From: Ryuthela nishihirai
Lineage: Eukaryota > Arthropoda > Arachnida > Araneae > Heptathelidae
Assembly (NCBI GenBank): GCA_038380435.1
Contig: JAWZYU010000007.1
Coordinates: forward strand, 22,547,001-22,611,000
DNA: 64,000 nucleotides
Reading direction: 5' to 3'
The notes beneath the pieces are model-generated. The model searched no databases, was not told the origin of the DNA, and saw only the letters and a program-made list of their open reading frames with translations. Below, one piece after another: positions 35,525-46,089 of the stretch; position 1 is the first letter of the stretch, and the number at the start of each line of letters is the position of its first letter. The position numbers and the translations under genes were made by a program.

Positions 35525-35821
35525 CCGTTGAGATTTATCTCCGCAAAATTCCCCGCCCTGCCCACGGTCAGTAGGGGACACCGATGGGCGTCGGATGTCC
35601 GTCGGATGAACGTTAAGCCGTGGCCCTTTGTGCGGAGAGCCATACCCTGTGCACGTTAAAGAATACGCTGGATGGCCTTGACGGGAGGCTACCATCTGTC
35701 TCCCAACAGCTGTTCCAGTGGGTCCCCTCCCCAACCTTCTCTGAGCCTTCGGGGTCCATGTGACCTGGCCATTTAGCCCATGGTGTGCAAAAAGTGCCGC
35801 TCAGAGGTAAAACAACCCAAC
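35525..35821 (+). mobile_element. SINE A, 5'-truncated at insertion
   Basis: Starts at CGTTGAGATTTATCTCCG, so it lacks the tRNA head. It is still flanked by the exact duplication CTTACAACAC (35515-35524 and 35822-35831), so it inserted in truncated form. Confidence 0.95.
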
Positions 35822-35846
35822 CTTACAACACACTATTTTCAGCAGG

Positions 35847-36155
35847 GGGGGGGGGGGGGAGCAGTTGGCTCAGTGTTAGCGCATCCGGCTCGTAATTTTA
35901 AGTTCCCAGGTGAAAAAGGATACATCGATGAACTTGGAAAGGCCGCCTCTGTAAAGCCGTATGCAAGAGAGTCAAACCGTTTGCACTTTAAAGAACACGC
36001 TGGATATCCTTGGCGGAAGGCTTCTTTCTGTTTGCTAATCAACTGTTCAGTGGATCCCGTTCTCTGAGCCTTGGGGTCAATGTAACGTGGCAATTTAGCT
36101 CATTGTGTGCACAAACGTGCTGCTTAGAGGCAAAACAGCCCAATCTTACACCTTA
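35847..36155 (+). mobile_element. Old SINE A copy
   Basis: Diverged head (TTGGCTCAGTGTTAGCGC after a G-run), internally deleted, ending AGGCAAAACAGCCCAATC. Confidence 0.8.
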
Positions 36156-36274
36156 CGCAAATTTTGTCAACTTTAAAGAAAAGATTGGAACTACAGATGC
36201 TGTCTTGTAAATCCTCAGATGTAAGAAATCTTTAAATACATACTTACCTACATTGAAAATCCACATGCATACAT

Positions 36275-37050
36275 AGACTACGGAGGTCTAACCACACTGT
36301 ATAATTTCGTCCTTTAAAAACGTCTCCCTCAGCAACAGCTGCTTCATTTGGCCACTGTATGCCAGTTCAAAGTGAAACCACCTAATGCCCAAGATACTGC
36401 GTAAGCAGGGGCGGGGGTGGCTCAGTCGGTAGCGCGCCAGGCTCATAATCTGTAGTCCCCAGGTTCGAGTCCCAGCTGGGTCAGCGTTGAGATTTATCTC
36501 CGCAAAATTTCCCGCCCTGCCCACGGTCAGTAGGGGACACCGATGGGCTAGGAAAGGCCGCCGTCCGTCGGATGGGACGTTAAGCCGTGGCCCCGTGTGC
36601 GGGAGAGCCATACCCTGTGCACGTTAAAGAACACGCTGGATGGCCTTGACTGGAGGCTACCATCTGTCTCCCAACAGCTGTTCCAGTGGGTCCCCTCCCC
36701 CAACCTTCTCTGAGCCTTCGGGGTCCATGTGACCTGGCCATTTAGCCCATGGTGTGAAAAAAAGTGACGCTCAGAGGTAAAACAACCCAACTGCGTAAGC
36801 ATCTAGAATCAAAGGCATCAAGGTTCTGTTATCTTAGTTACAAAGGATCCACGCTTCACTTCCATAACAATCTTTAGAAAGAACCAAAGCCTAATTTAGT
36901 CATTAGGTGTATATGTCTACTTTTCCACACTCCCCATAGTTTTTTAAAAGTCCCAGCAGCAGTCTAATTCTTCTGTTTACCTCAAGACGAGCATTCAAAG
37001 TATCAGTTACTCAGCTGTCGAGAAAATTAAGCTGAGATACCTGCTCAAGG
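36275..37050 (-). mobile_element. LINE 3' fragment (RTE-like), split by a SINE
   Basis: Diverged match to the 3' third of the LINE at 56.1-56.7 kb (plus-strand landmarks TACGGAGGTCTAACCACACT, CACCTAATGCCCAAGATAC, TTCCACACTCCCCATAG). It is interrupted by the SINE A at 36408-36789. Confidence 0.8.
36408..36789 (+). mobile_element. SINE A, full length, inserted in LINE fragment
   Basis: Full copy. The anticodon-like loop here reads CTCATAA rather than CTCGTAA. Exact 12-bp duplication ACTGCGTAAGCA at 36396-36407 and 36790-36801. Confidence 0.95.
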
Positions 37051-37098
37051 GTAAACGAGTAGCTTATTAAGTAATTTAATTATTAGTGGCCATAGGTA

Positions 37099-37274
37099 CA
37101 GTCGCTCAAAAAAGTATTCGAAAACTATGGTTGATTACAGAATTCAGAAAAAATATCTGGCAACAATTTTTTTAGGAATCAGTGATCTGGCAACCTTCGT
37201 GTCACGTGTCACGTGACACGTGACACGAAGGTTGCCAGATCACTAATTTAAAAAAAAATTGCTTAGATATTTCC
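37099..37274. mobile_element. Pogo-like MITE, right end truncated
   Basis: Starts CAGTCGCTCAAAAAAGTATT after TA. The central palindrome is enlarged to several alternating CACGTG/GTGTCACG units. The right end is lost near 37274. Confidence 0.85.
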
Positions 37275-37898
37275 ATTCTTGTGAAATGATGCATATATCT
37301 TCCATTTAAAAGTATCCATTTGACCGGTTTTCTTTTGAGGCAATTCCAACAGATTAATAAAATGTCGAATGGCAAAAGTTCAAAGAAATCTGTAGGAAAC
37401 TTTAGCTTGGAAATATTACCAAAAAGAAGAAAACAACTGTAACACTTCAGTGCGAAATGAAATACAAAAATAGTTGCCTCAGCAGTGCAACATTTTCTTT
37501 CTTTTTTTTAACTTCACAGAACAACAGCTAAATAATCAGATATAATTTTCATTCTGAAATTCAATTCGTAAATTTTCAGAAGTAATTAAAAAAACTTTAA
37601 AGAAAATTGTTTCTAAACGAAAAAAAAAATGGAAACTTTGAGCATATTCTCTGGGAACTACAGTTCCCACAGGATATGAGACTCATTTTCGTCTCTGGGA
37701 ACTATAGTGCTTCAGGCACGTTAAGGGTTAATTATAAACCAATATCTGTTCATTTTAGTGAATTTAGCAAAATTCACATAATATTTGGTATTAACCTTAG
37801 TAAAAACACGAAATGTGTGCGTAAATAGTAGATTATACTGATTGTGAAATATTTTATTCTGTAAAATGTTCGAAAAAGAAGTCGAGTTTTGACTGTTT
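37275..37898. other. AT-rich DNA with hAT-like element body
   Basis: About 37730-37898 is the hAT-like homology shared with 33797-33990. A small palindrome TGGGAACTACAGTTCCCA lies near 37655. No gene is seen. Confidence 0.45.
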
Positions 37899-38898
37899 TG
37901 AGACCCTTGTAAGGGTCGAGCCCCTAGGCGAGCGTCTCATGCGCTCTTTGGTAAATCCGCCTTGTAAGGGTCGATCCCTAGGCAAGCATCTCATGCGCTC
38001 TTTGGTCAATCCGCCTTGTAAGGGTCGAGCCCCTAGACGAGCGTCTCATGCGCTCTTTGGTGAATCCGCCTTGTAAGAGTCGATCCCCTAGGCGAGCGCC
38101 TCATGCGCTCTTTGGTAAATCCGCCTTGTAAGGGTCGAGCCCCTAGGCGAGTGTCTCATGCGCTCTTTGGTAAATCCGCCTTGTAAGGGTCGAGCCCCTA
38201 GACGAGCGTCTCATGCGCTCTTTGGTGAATCCGCCTTGTAAGGGTCGAGCCCCTAGACGAGCGTCTCATGCGCTCTTTGGTGAATCCGCCTTGTAAGGGT
38301 CGAGCCCCTAGGCGAGCGTCTCATGCGCTCTTTGGTAAATCCGCCTTGTAAGGTTCGAGCCCCTAGGCGAGCGTCTCATGCGCTCTTTGGTAAATCCGCC
38401 TTGTAAGGGTCGAGCCCCTAGGCGAGTGTCTCATGCGCTCTTTGGTAAATCCGCCTTGTAAGGGTCGAGCCCCTAGGCGAGCGTCTCATGCGCTCTTTGG
38501 TAAATCCGCCTTGTAAGGGTCGAGCCCCTAAACGAGCGTCTCATGCGCTCTTTGGTAAATCCGCCTTGTAAGGGTCGAGCCTCTAGGCGAGCGTCTCATG
38601 CGCTCTTTGGTAAATCCGCCTTGTAAGGGTCGAGCCCCTAGGCGAGCGTCTCATGTGCTCTTTGGTAAATCCGCCTTGTAAGGGTCGAGTCCCTAGGCGA
38701 GCGTCTCATGCGCTCTTTGGTAAATCCGCCTTGTAAGGGTCAAGCCCCTAGGCGAGCGTCTCATGCGCTCTTTGGTAAATCCGCCTTGTAAGGGTCGAGC
38801 CCCTAGGCGAGCGTCTCATGCGCTCTTTAGTAAATCAGCCTTCTAAGGGTCGAGCCCCTAGGCGAGCGTCTCATGCGCTCTTTGGTAAATCCGCCACT
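37899..38898. repeat. 55-bp minisatellite, about 18 units, from a transposon end
   Basis: The unit is CCTTGTAAGGGTCGAGCCCC, TAGGCGAGCGTCTCATGCGC, TCTTTGGTAAATCCG (55 bp, measured between unit starts). The array stops at ATCCGCCACTG, the inverted CAGTGGCGGAT terminus also seen once at 33722. Units are very similar to one another. Confidence 0.95.
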
Positions 38899-38936
38899 GG
38901 TTGCAGCTATCTACTTTCAGGTAGATAACTGCAACC
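38899..38936. repeat. Perfect-looking hairpin at the array edge
   Basis: GGTTGCAGCTATCTAC pairs with GTAGATAACTGCAACC around TTTCAG, with one mismatch. It lies immediately after the transposon terminus. Confidence 0.85.
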
Positions 38937-39229
38937 TTTGATTACCTGCTATAATATTATGTTAGTAGATTTCTGTAATAATTTGCCTAATGAAATAAAT
39001 GTGTGTGCATTTAAAAGCTTTTAAAATAGCCAAATCATATTTTTGGGCCTCCAAATTTTACACGATGCTGAAAAATCATGAGATATAAAATTTAGGAAGC
39101 CGGAAAATTATGAAGGAAAAAATAATTAGACCCAAATTTTATCAAACGAAAAAATTATGAGCCCCAAAAATCTCGAAAACCTAGGCCGCAGCCTATAGTT
39201 AAATCCAACACTGGATGAACCATTGAAAA

Positions 39230-39600
39230 CAACAGAAACAAATCCTGCCTGACCAATTCTCACCACTTTAGATAAATAAATCACAGCTTATGATTCACTT
39301 AGTATTTAATCACTATTAATCAAATAGTGGTTAAATGCTTAATAAATTCATTACTGGTTTTCTTCTGTTTATCACCAAACCTACTCTATTACCAGTCTCA
39401 TCAACAGCCCTAATAAAAGAATTCATTTCATCAACAGCTCTGATCAAATAATTCATCTCATCAAGAGCTCTGATCAAATAATTCATCTCATCAACAGCTC
39501 TGATTAAATAATTCATCTCATCAACCGGCTCTGATCAAATAATTCATCTCATCGACAACATTAGTCAACAGGGCCAAATCAGCCGCATAATCTAAATCAG
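39230..39600 (-). mobile_element. LINE reverse transcriptase fragment with internal 30-bp repeats
   Basis: Minus strand encodes SDLDYAADLALLTNVVDEMN, matching the LINE motif around YADD (here one Asp is replaced by Ala). Just downstream the segment ATTCATCTCATCAACAGCTC plus TGATCAAATA (30 bp, plus strand) is repeated about five times at 39415-39545, giving repeated DEMNYLIRA. Confidence 0.8.
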
Positions 39601-39837
39601 AAACCCTAAATGTTGAACGAATATTATTGAAAAGCCAAGATTTAAAGATTGGATTGACAGAAAATCCATAACTCCAATGATATTTTTTTTTATTTAAAGA
39701 TGAACTTTTAATAATTGGCATAACATATGGGTCGGACATACGCGATGTTTGTGCATGCGCATATACAATTATTAAAATAAAAAAAAAACGCAATATAGCT
39801 TAAATCATGAGCTGTGGATTCATTATGTGATGTCTGT
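39540..39837. repeat. Segmental duplication, first copy
   Basis: Matches 40310-40530 (CATTAGTCAACAGGGCCAAA, AAATGTTGAACGAATAT, TAACATATGGGTCGGACATA) and then jumps to a block also found at 41072-41092 (AAAACGCAATATAGCTTAAA). This copy therefore lacks about 540 bp that the second copy keeps, or the second copy has an insertion. Confidence 0.75.
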
Positions 39838-39849
39838 GCAACAGCCCTA

Positions 39850-40231
39850 GGGGTGGCTCAGTCGGTAGCTCGCCAGGCTCGTACTCTGTAGTTCCCAGGT
39901 TCGAGTCCCAGTTGGGTCAGCGTTGAGATTTATCTCCGCAAAATTCCCCGCCCTGCCCACGGTCAGTAGGGGACACCGATGGGCTTGGAAAGGCCGCCGT
40001 CCGTCGGATGGGACGTTAAGCCGTGGCCCGTGTGCGGGAGAGCCAAACCCTGTACACGTTAAAGAACACGTTGAATGGCCTTGACGGGAGGTTACCATCT
40101 GTCTCCCAACAGCTGTTCCAGTGGGTCCCCTCCCCCAACCTTCTCTGAGCCTTCGGGGTTCATGTGACCTGGCCATTTAGCCCATGGTGTGCAAAAAAGT
40201 GTCGCTCAGAGGTAAAACAACCCAACCCAAC
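39850..40231 (+). mobile_element. SINE A, full length, inserted between duplicated LINE pieces
   Basis: Exact 12-bp duplication GCAACAGCCCTA at 39838-39849 and 40232-40243. The start is shortened to GGGTGGCTCAGTCGG. Confidence 0.95.
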
Positions 40232-40234
40232 GCA

Positions 40235-41100
40235 ACAGCCCTAATGAAAAAATTCATTTCATCAACAGTCCTAATGAAAGAATTCATCTCATCAAGAGCG
40301 CTGATCAAATAATTCATCTCGTCGACATCATTAGTCAACAGGGCCAAATCGTCTGCCTAATCTTAATCAGAAACCCTAAATGTTGAACGAATATCGTAAA
40401 AAACCCAAGATTTAAAAGATCGGATTGACAGAAAATCTATAACTCCAGTGATATTTTTTTTTATTAAATGATGAACTTTAAATAATTGGCATAACATATG
40501 GGTCGGACATATGCGATGTTTGTGCATGTGCACAATCTGATGCAGAGTGAGACTGAATTCTTCATGGGAAAATCATTGAAAAGAAATATAGAGTTTCAAA
40601 GATTAGAAACATCAAGCAACAGATATTAACCAACTCTGTGAAAAAAAAAAGAAAACTTTCGGAGGAAATTTTTCTCACGGATCAACATCAAAGACTTCAC
40701 TTCTTTTTTGAAGTGAAACAGTCAGTTCCAATTGGTAGTTTCAGATGATGACATGACATCTGCTACAAGCTGCAAAGAAGAAGTATCCTGCACTACTCAT
40801 CGAGATTTTCATGCATCTCAGCAAAATCCCGTTCCTAATAAAAATACAGATCATCAATCAATTCGACTGGGCGAAACCTTGCAGTACACAGTTTACACAG
40901 TCTGGACAATTGGCGGAGTTTTGTGATCTTCTGTCTGCCCGCCTTTCTCCCATGGGGCACAGATGCACTCTAGCGTGAATTAGTATCGCTGACGAAGCAC
41001 CGAAGTTTTATGATTCTGTTAGGAACAAAAAACACCTCTACTGCTGGTGCAAATGCTTCAGTAGAGTCTGTTACGAAAAAACGCAATGTAGCTTAAATCT
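40235..41100 (-). repeat. LINE fragment plus segmental duplication, second copy
   Basis: 40235-40380 is a LINE reverse transcriptase fragment (minus). 40310-40530 and 41072-41100 repeat the sequence seen at 39540-39825. The stretch in between has no recognised gene. Confidence 0.7.
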
Positions 41101-41265
41101 CAGAACCCATATCTATAGTTTGTGTTCCAGAATTTATTTTATTTATTCATTTTCTCAGAACAAATATACAGATTACAGATTTATGACAAAGAATTTTGAT
41201 ATTCTTGGGAGAAATGTACAGTAATTCTCTACTACAGTAAATACTCGCTTGTGGAAGAAATTATA
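41101..41265. other. No feature seen
   Basis: AT-rich linker. Confidence 0.4.
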
Positions 41266-42005
41266 AACATATAAACATTTGCAATCACAACTAAAACGTT
41301 ATTAATTATATATACATATGCTTTAGTAGTTAACACATTAATAATTCATATTTATTTGCATAAGTAGTTAAAACATTAATAATTAATATATACCATTTGC
41401 ATTAGTAGTTAAAGTGTTAATAATTGGTATATATATATATAAATATATATTTGCATTAATAGTTAAACGTTAATGATTTATATATATAAATATATATTTG
41501 CATTAATAGTTAAACGTTAATGATTAATATATAATATATACATTTGCATTAGTAGTTAAAACGTTAATAATTAGTATATATACATTTGCATTAGTAGTTA
41601 AAACGTTAATAATTAATATATACATATATATATATTTGCAGTAGTAGCTAAAACATTAGTTTAAAAAATTAATAGTTACAATAAAACTGATCCATATAAT
41701 GTAAAATTTCCTGCAGATAAGTCCCTGGCTTCGTAGGATCATAATCATTATGTATGTATTAAATACGATGTTCGTAAAATATTATTATTATTGAAAAAAC
41801 ACATTAATAATTAATATATATATATATACACATTTGCTTTAGTAGTTAAAGCGTTAATCATTAATATATATTTATATATACATTTGCATTAGTAATTAAA
41901 ACGTTAATAATTAACATATACATTTGCATTAGTAGTTAAAGTGCTAATAATTGACATATATAAATATTTACATTTGCATTAGTAGTTAAACGTTAATAAC
42001 ACTGG
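41266..42005. repeat. AT-rich tandem array, ~45-65-bp irregular units
   Basis: More than ten units of CATTTGCATTAGTAGTTAAA plus ACGTTAATAATTAATATA with variable (AT)n spacers. It is interrupted at about 41690-41800 by non-repeat sequence. Confidence 0.85.
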
Positions 42006-42541
42006 GCAACACACAAAAAGGCTTTGAAATGAAAATAGTCAATCTTTACTAATTTCGAGGTGCTGAATACGAAAATGACAATAAAATTTGTCGATTGGCT
42101 CTTGTTTAGGATATACAAAGATGGTCATCTATAAACGGCTCAGTCCACATTGATTTGTAACCATTTCGCAACGCTGTATTGCATCAGCCAGCCATACACG
42201 CAACCCCCGGGTATTGCATCATTGTCTGATGCAATGTAGTTGAGTCATGACATCGTTTTCTAATTTTTTTAAAAATAAATCTTCAATGTTTCTGTGGCTT
42301 AATAACCAAAATTTAATATGTTTTTAAAATACAGTATCACATATTTAATCGACTTCATACCTTCTGTCTACTGGCATACACAATTGACAGAACGCAGTTA
42401 CGTAGTTGGCCTAGTTACGCAGTTGCCAGTAGTCAGAAGTTGGTGTGTCCATAGGGTCTGAATTCTGAGCTACATGGTAGTGCTTTAAATCCAGAACCTT
42501 CAAAAATCTAAAACGCCGACGACTTAACACAAATGGTAGAG
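42006..42541. other. No gene recognised
   Basis: No supported gene. Short imperfect repeats of ACGTAGTTGGCC/ACGCAGTTGCC near 42400-42430. Confidence 0.4.
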
Positions 42542-42808
42542 CAGTGGCACGTTTAGGCGTAACTAGGAATTTTCCGCTTGTGGGTGGGGGGGGGAGTGGC
42601 TGCTTCTATCGCCCCCATAGTCCAGTGCACTGCAGTGCATCAGTATAACTCCATTTTAACCGAGGGTAGCAAACGGGAAAAAAAGTCGCAAAATCCCAAA
42701 AATGGGCTAACGAAAAATATTCTGAAATTTCCTTCTTAAAGACTATTTTGCATCTCTGTGGATTGTGGCGCCCGTGGATACCCCTCACCTCCCCCAGTTA
42801 CGCCACTG
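42542..42808. mobile_element. hAT-like MITE
   Basis: 267 bp. The left end is CAGTGGCACGTTTAGGCGTAACTAGG (shown here as CAGTGGCACG then GCGTAACTAGG) and the right end is CCCAGTTACGCCACTG. CAGTGGCGTAAC termini are common in hAT MITEs. I could not see an exact 8-bp duplication. Confidence 0.65.
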
Positions 42809-42888
42809 GGTACACACAACCCGTGGGCCACATGTCACCTTTCACTACTTTTCTGCAGCCTCTATCTCCTAAATAAAAAATAAGTAAG

Positions 42889-43080
42889 TACCCCCTCAAG
42901 CAGCTGCTTGCCACAAAGGTCTGACAGGAGCCTGTCATTTATATTGCCATAGTAGACGGTCTGAGAGGATGACAGGACCTCTGCAAAAAAACGACACATA
43001 CATTCATGACTTACCCGGGACTCGAACCCAGGTCCCTTAGATCAGTAGCCAAGCACCCTAACCACTCGGCCATGGGACGT
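42889..43080 (-). mobile_element. SINE B, near full length
   Basis: Minus strand runs from CGTCCCATGGCCGAGTGG through GGTTCGAGTCCC to CTTGAGGGGGTACTTACTTA. Confidence 0.9.
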
Positions 43081-43099
43081 GCCAAATAATAAATACTGC

Positions 43100-43284
43100 C
43101 CCCCCCCCAAGCAGCTGCTTGCCATAAAGGTCTGACAGAAGCCTGTCAGTTTATATGCCATAGTAGGTCTGTGAGGATGGCAGGACCTCAGCAGAAAAAC
43201 AACACAAACGTCCATGCCTTATCCGGGGCTCGAACCCAGGTCCCTTAGATTAGTTACCAAGCGTACTAACCATTCGCTATGGTG
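43100..43284 (-). mobile_element. SINE B, second copy in tandem
   Basis: Same element 20 bp beyond the previous one, in the same orientation, with a C-run in its tail. The head is slightly degraded (CATAGCGAATGGTTAGT). Confidence 0.9.
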
Positions 43285-43555
43285 ATGTAAAAATTTTAAA
43301 CAATATATGACATTATTTGCTATTCTTTTTGTGGTTACTGTTACAGATTAATAAATAACGTAATTATTTCTGTATTTTTTTTCGCTGAAGTATTGTGTTT
43401 ATGTGTAAAGTTATACCGTCAGTGTCTTCTGATATCAAATATTAAAATATTTCTTACTGAGTCCCCCAGGCTCAGAAAATATCTCTTGTGAGCCCACTTC
43501 GGCAGGCAAAGATTGTCCACCATTGATTTAAACCCATTGACTGCTATGAGTTGCT

Positions 43556-43898
43556 GTATTGGGTTATTTTACCTCTGCCACACTTTTTCACTCACAATGG
43601 GTTAAATGGCCAGGACACAAGGAACCCGAGGGCTCAGAGAAGGTTGGGGGAAGGGACTCTCTTAAAATATTGGGAGACGGTAGCCTCCCATCAAGGTCAC
43701 CCAGAGTGTTCTTTAACGTGCACATGATATGGCTCTCCCGCACCCAGAGCTACGGTTTAACGTCCCATCCGACGGATGGTGGTACTTCCAAGCTCTTCGG
43801 TGACCCCTACTAACCGTGGGCAGGGCGGGGAGTTTTGGGTAAATAAATCTTAACGTTTGCCCAGGTGGGACTCGAACCTGGGAACTGCAGATTACGAG
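43556..43898 (-). mobile_element. SINE A, head truncated
   Basis: Minus-strand copy from the tail (GGGTTATTTTACCTCTG on plus) to CTGCAGATTACGAGC. The outermost part of the tRNA head is missing. It is a subfamily with GTTTGCCCAGGTGGGACTCG, shared with 45041-45155. Confidence 0.85.
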
Positions 43899-44564
43899 CA
43901 TTAGTGAGATTTTTATCGCTTACTTTACATCAAACTACGGAGATAATTTACATCAGACTCGGAGATATTATGGCTACATTTGAACCGTTATTGAAAGTAT
44001 AAGGAGAAAAATCCATATGTAACTACTTTAAGTGTTAAACTTCGAAAAGTTAGAAAGCGTTCTGGTATTCAAAAACCAAAGTTTTTCTTACCTCCTATAG
44101 TTTCAACGCCGCATTGAACTTTTATTACACTTTTACATTAGGGGGCAATTCATCCTTATCAAAAGACCACTTTTCTTCCACAAAGATATGCAAATGATGT
44201 CTAAACTATCGTTTATTTTATCGAATCTATGCTAATGACTTAAGGCAGCATATGTCCCTAAATGACTTCGTATCCTAACGTCTTCTGAGCGTAAATGTCG
44301 TCAACGAAATTTTAATATTCACGTGTGAGAAGTTTATAAGAAGTTCGTTTGATTTCTCAATGCTTCAAACTTCGGCTGCATTTTCTATAACAGAAGTTTT
44401 ATTAAGAAACTTAGGGCACCTGACTCAGCAAAAAAATGTGGAAATTGCAATACTAAGAAAACATTTTTTTGATATCTAATTGTTACATGCGAATTATTTA
44501 CCTAGGAAAAACGAAATTTCAACTTTTTGCTTTGTAATCCTTCTACATGATTAGATTGATCTTT
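43899..44564. other. No gene recognised
   Basis: AT-rich interval with no supported feature. Confidence 0.4.
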
Positions 44565-44828
44565 TTACCTATGAGCGGCACTTTTTGGTATACAGTGGGA
44601 TAAACTTCGAGGACAAAAAGACTCCAAGGATTGGGTAGTTTCAACTCAAGGACCCGCTCCACTCGATTTATGAAAGGTATCAAATAATTAAATACCACGT
44701 CACAAGGACCCAACAGAGAGCTCAAAGAATGTTGGGAAAAGAAGACCCACTGGATAACTATTAGGAGACAGATGGTAACCTCCGTCAAGGTTATCCATCC
44801 TGTTGTTTAGGTGTACAGATTACTGCTC
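44565..44828 (-). mobile_element. Old SINE A fragment with internal insert
   Basis: Tail-side body in minus orientation. It is interrupted at about 44625-44700 by non-SINE sequence and resumes at CACGTCACAAGGACCCAAC. Confidence 0.75.
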
Positions 44829-45155
44829 TCATGGGGGCGGGGGTGGCTCGGTCGGTATTGTATGTAATGTGAATAAACTGTGTCATCCCTATACAACTCT
44901 AGTGCGTGAATTGTTGGACATATCTCTATACATCACTTGGCGCAGCAAGTCTGAGGCATACGTCGGTACGGGTGTGACGACACGCGAACCTTTATTTCAC
45001 GTAAATAAAGGTGAAGGTAATCAAGGGACTAATTGATCGTCCCACCTGGGCAAGGTTCGAGTCCCACTTGGGCAAACGTTAAGATTTATTTACCCAAAAC
45101 TCCCCGCCCTGCCCACGGTTAGTAGGGGTCACCGAAGAGCTTGGAAGTACCACAT
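44829..45155 (+). mobile_element. SINE A fragment carrying a foreign insert
   Basis: Head CGGGGGTGGCTCGGTCGGTA at 44835, then about 185 bp of unrelated sequence. The SINE resumes at CAAGGTTCGAGTCCC (about 45051) and runs to GAGCTTGGAAGTACCAC. Confidence 0.8.
44857..45040 (+). mobile_element. Possible LTR-retrotransposon fragment (LTR end plus primer site)
   Basis: Contains a GAATAAACTG polyadenylation-like signal, then ACATCACTTGGCGCAGCAAG, which resembles an LTR 3' end next to a TGGCGC-type primer-binding site. There is no coding sequence. This is an inference from motif order only. Confidence 0.3.
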
Positions 45156-45224
45156 TTGGCGAAGTTCAAGCAGGATATCTAATTTCACGTGACGAAATAA
45201 AAATCTGTGTCGTTCCCTTACCAC

Positions 45225-45296
45225 CGCCCACGACATCAATAGGAAGAGCACCTGACAAGTTTTAAGGATACTGTGGGTTCGGTCCCCACACTCGTC
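45225..45296 (+). mobile_element. tRNA-like relic
   Basis: Has AAGAGCACCTGAC and a T-arm GTGGG-TTCGGTC-CCCAC closed by CGAC/GTCG. It resembles the core at 23.8 kb and looks like a decayed tRNA-derived copy. Confidence 0.5.
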
Positions 45297-45484
45297 GAAA
45301 CTCATTTTTTCCCTAAGCTATTTCTTCAGTTGTTTTAAGGCGACTAGACATTGCCTGTATGTTGCTATTGTAGAAATATGGTATAATCAATAAGAATATT
45401 AGAATTGCATCCTTCTAGCCAGTGCTGTTATAAACAGTTATATTCCGAAACACACAGAATGTCCACAAACGCTGCTGCTGAGGG

Positions 45485-45735
45485 TAGTTTTACCTCTGAG
45501 AGGCACTGTTTTGCACAAAGTGGGCTAAATGGCCAGGTCATAAGGACCCCCAATGATTCAGAGAAGATTAGGGTAGAGGACCCTCTGAATAGCTGTTAAG
45601 AGACAGATGGTAGCCTCCCATCAAGGCCATCTAAGTGTTCTTTAAAATGCACAAGGTATGACTCTCCGCACACTGAGCCACGGCTTTATGTCTCATCCGA
45701 CGGACGGTGACCTTTCCAAACACATCGGTAATCAA
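45485..45735 (-). mobile_element. SINE A, head missing
   Basis: Minus orientation from TTTTACCTCTGAGAGGCAC to TTTCCAAACACATCGG on the plus strand. Confidence 0.85.
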
Positions 45736-46089
45736 ATGTTTCCATCTACTTTATCATTCGCTACCAAATTTGCAACACCTTGGAGAAAAACAATCCCAGT
45801 AGATGATACACAATAGATAAGTATAGAGGAAAAACGTCGTAAGTAACTCAAATAATGTGTTTAGAGCTACTTTTCAATTCTCTACCATATGTGACAAAAA
45901 CGATAAGAGGACTCAAAATATACACTTTATATAATTCTGTCCCAAATAAAAAATAGGCAAATTCCATACTTCTAGTAACTTTATTTTTCAGTGCTGAAAT
46001 TATATATTAGAATATAACTCGAATTATACATTACTAGTAATTTTATCATTCTGTACCAAACCCAGAAAGAATACTCGAGCTTGCATAGC
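45736..46089. other. No gene recognised
   Basis: AT-rich interval. TACTTTATCATTC/TTTTATCATTCTGTACCAAA-like short blocks recur but no element is recognised. Confidence 0.35.

Noticed and set aside
37899..38898. CRISPR-like regular array
   Set aside because: The whole 55-bp unit is conserved with no unique spacers, and the setting is eukaryotic and transposon-derived.
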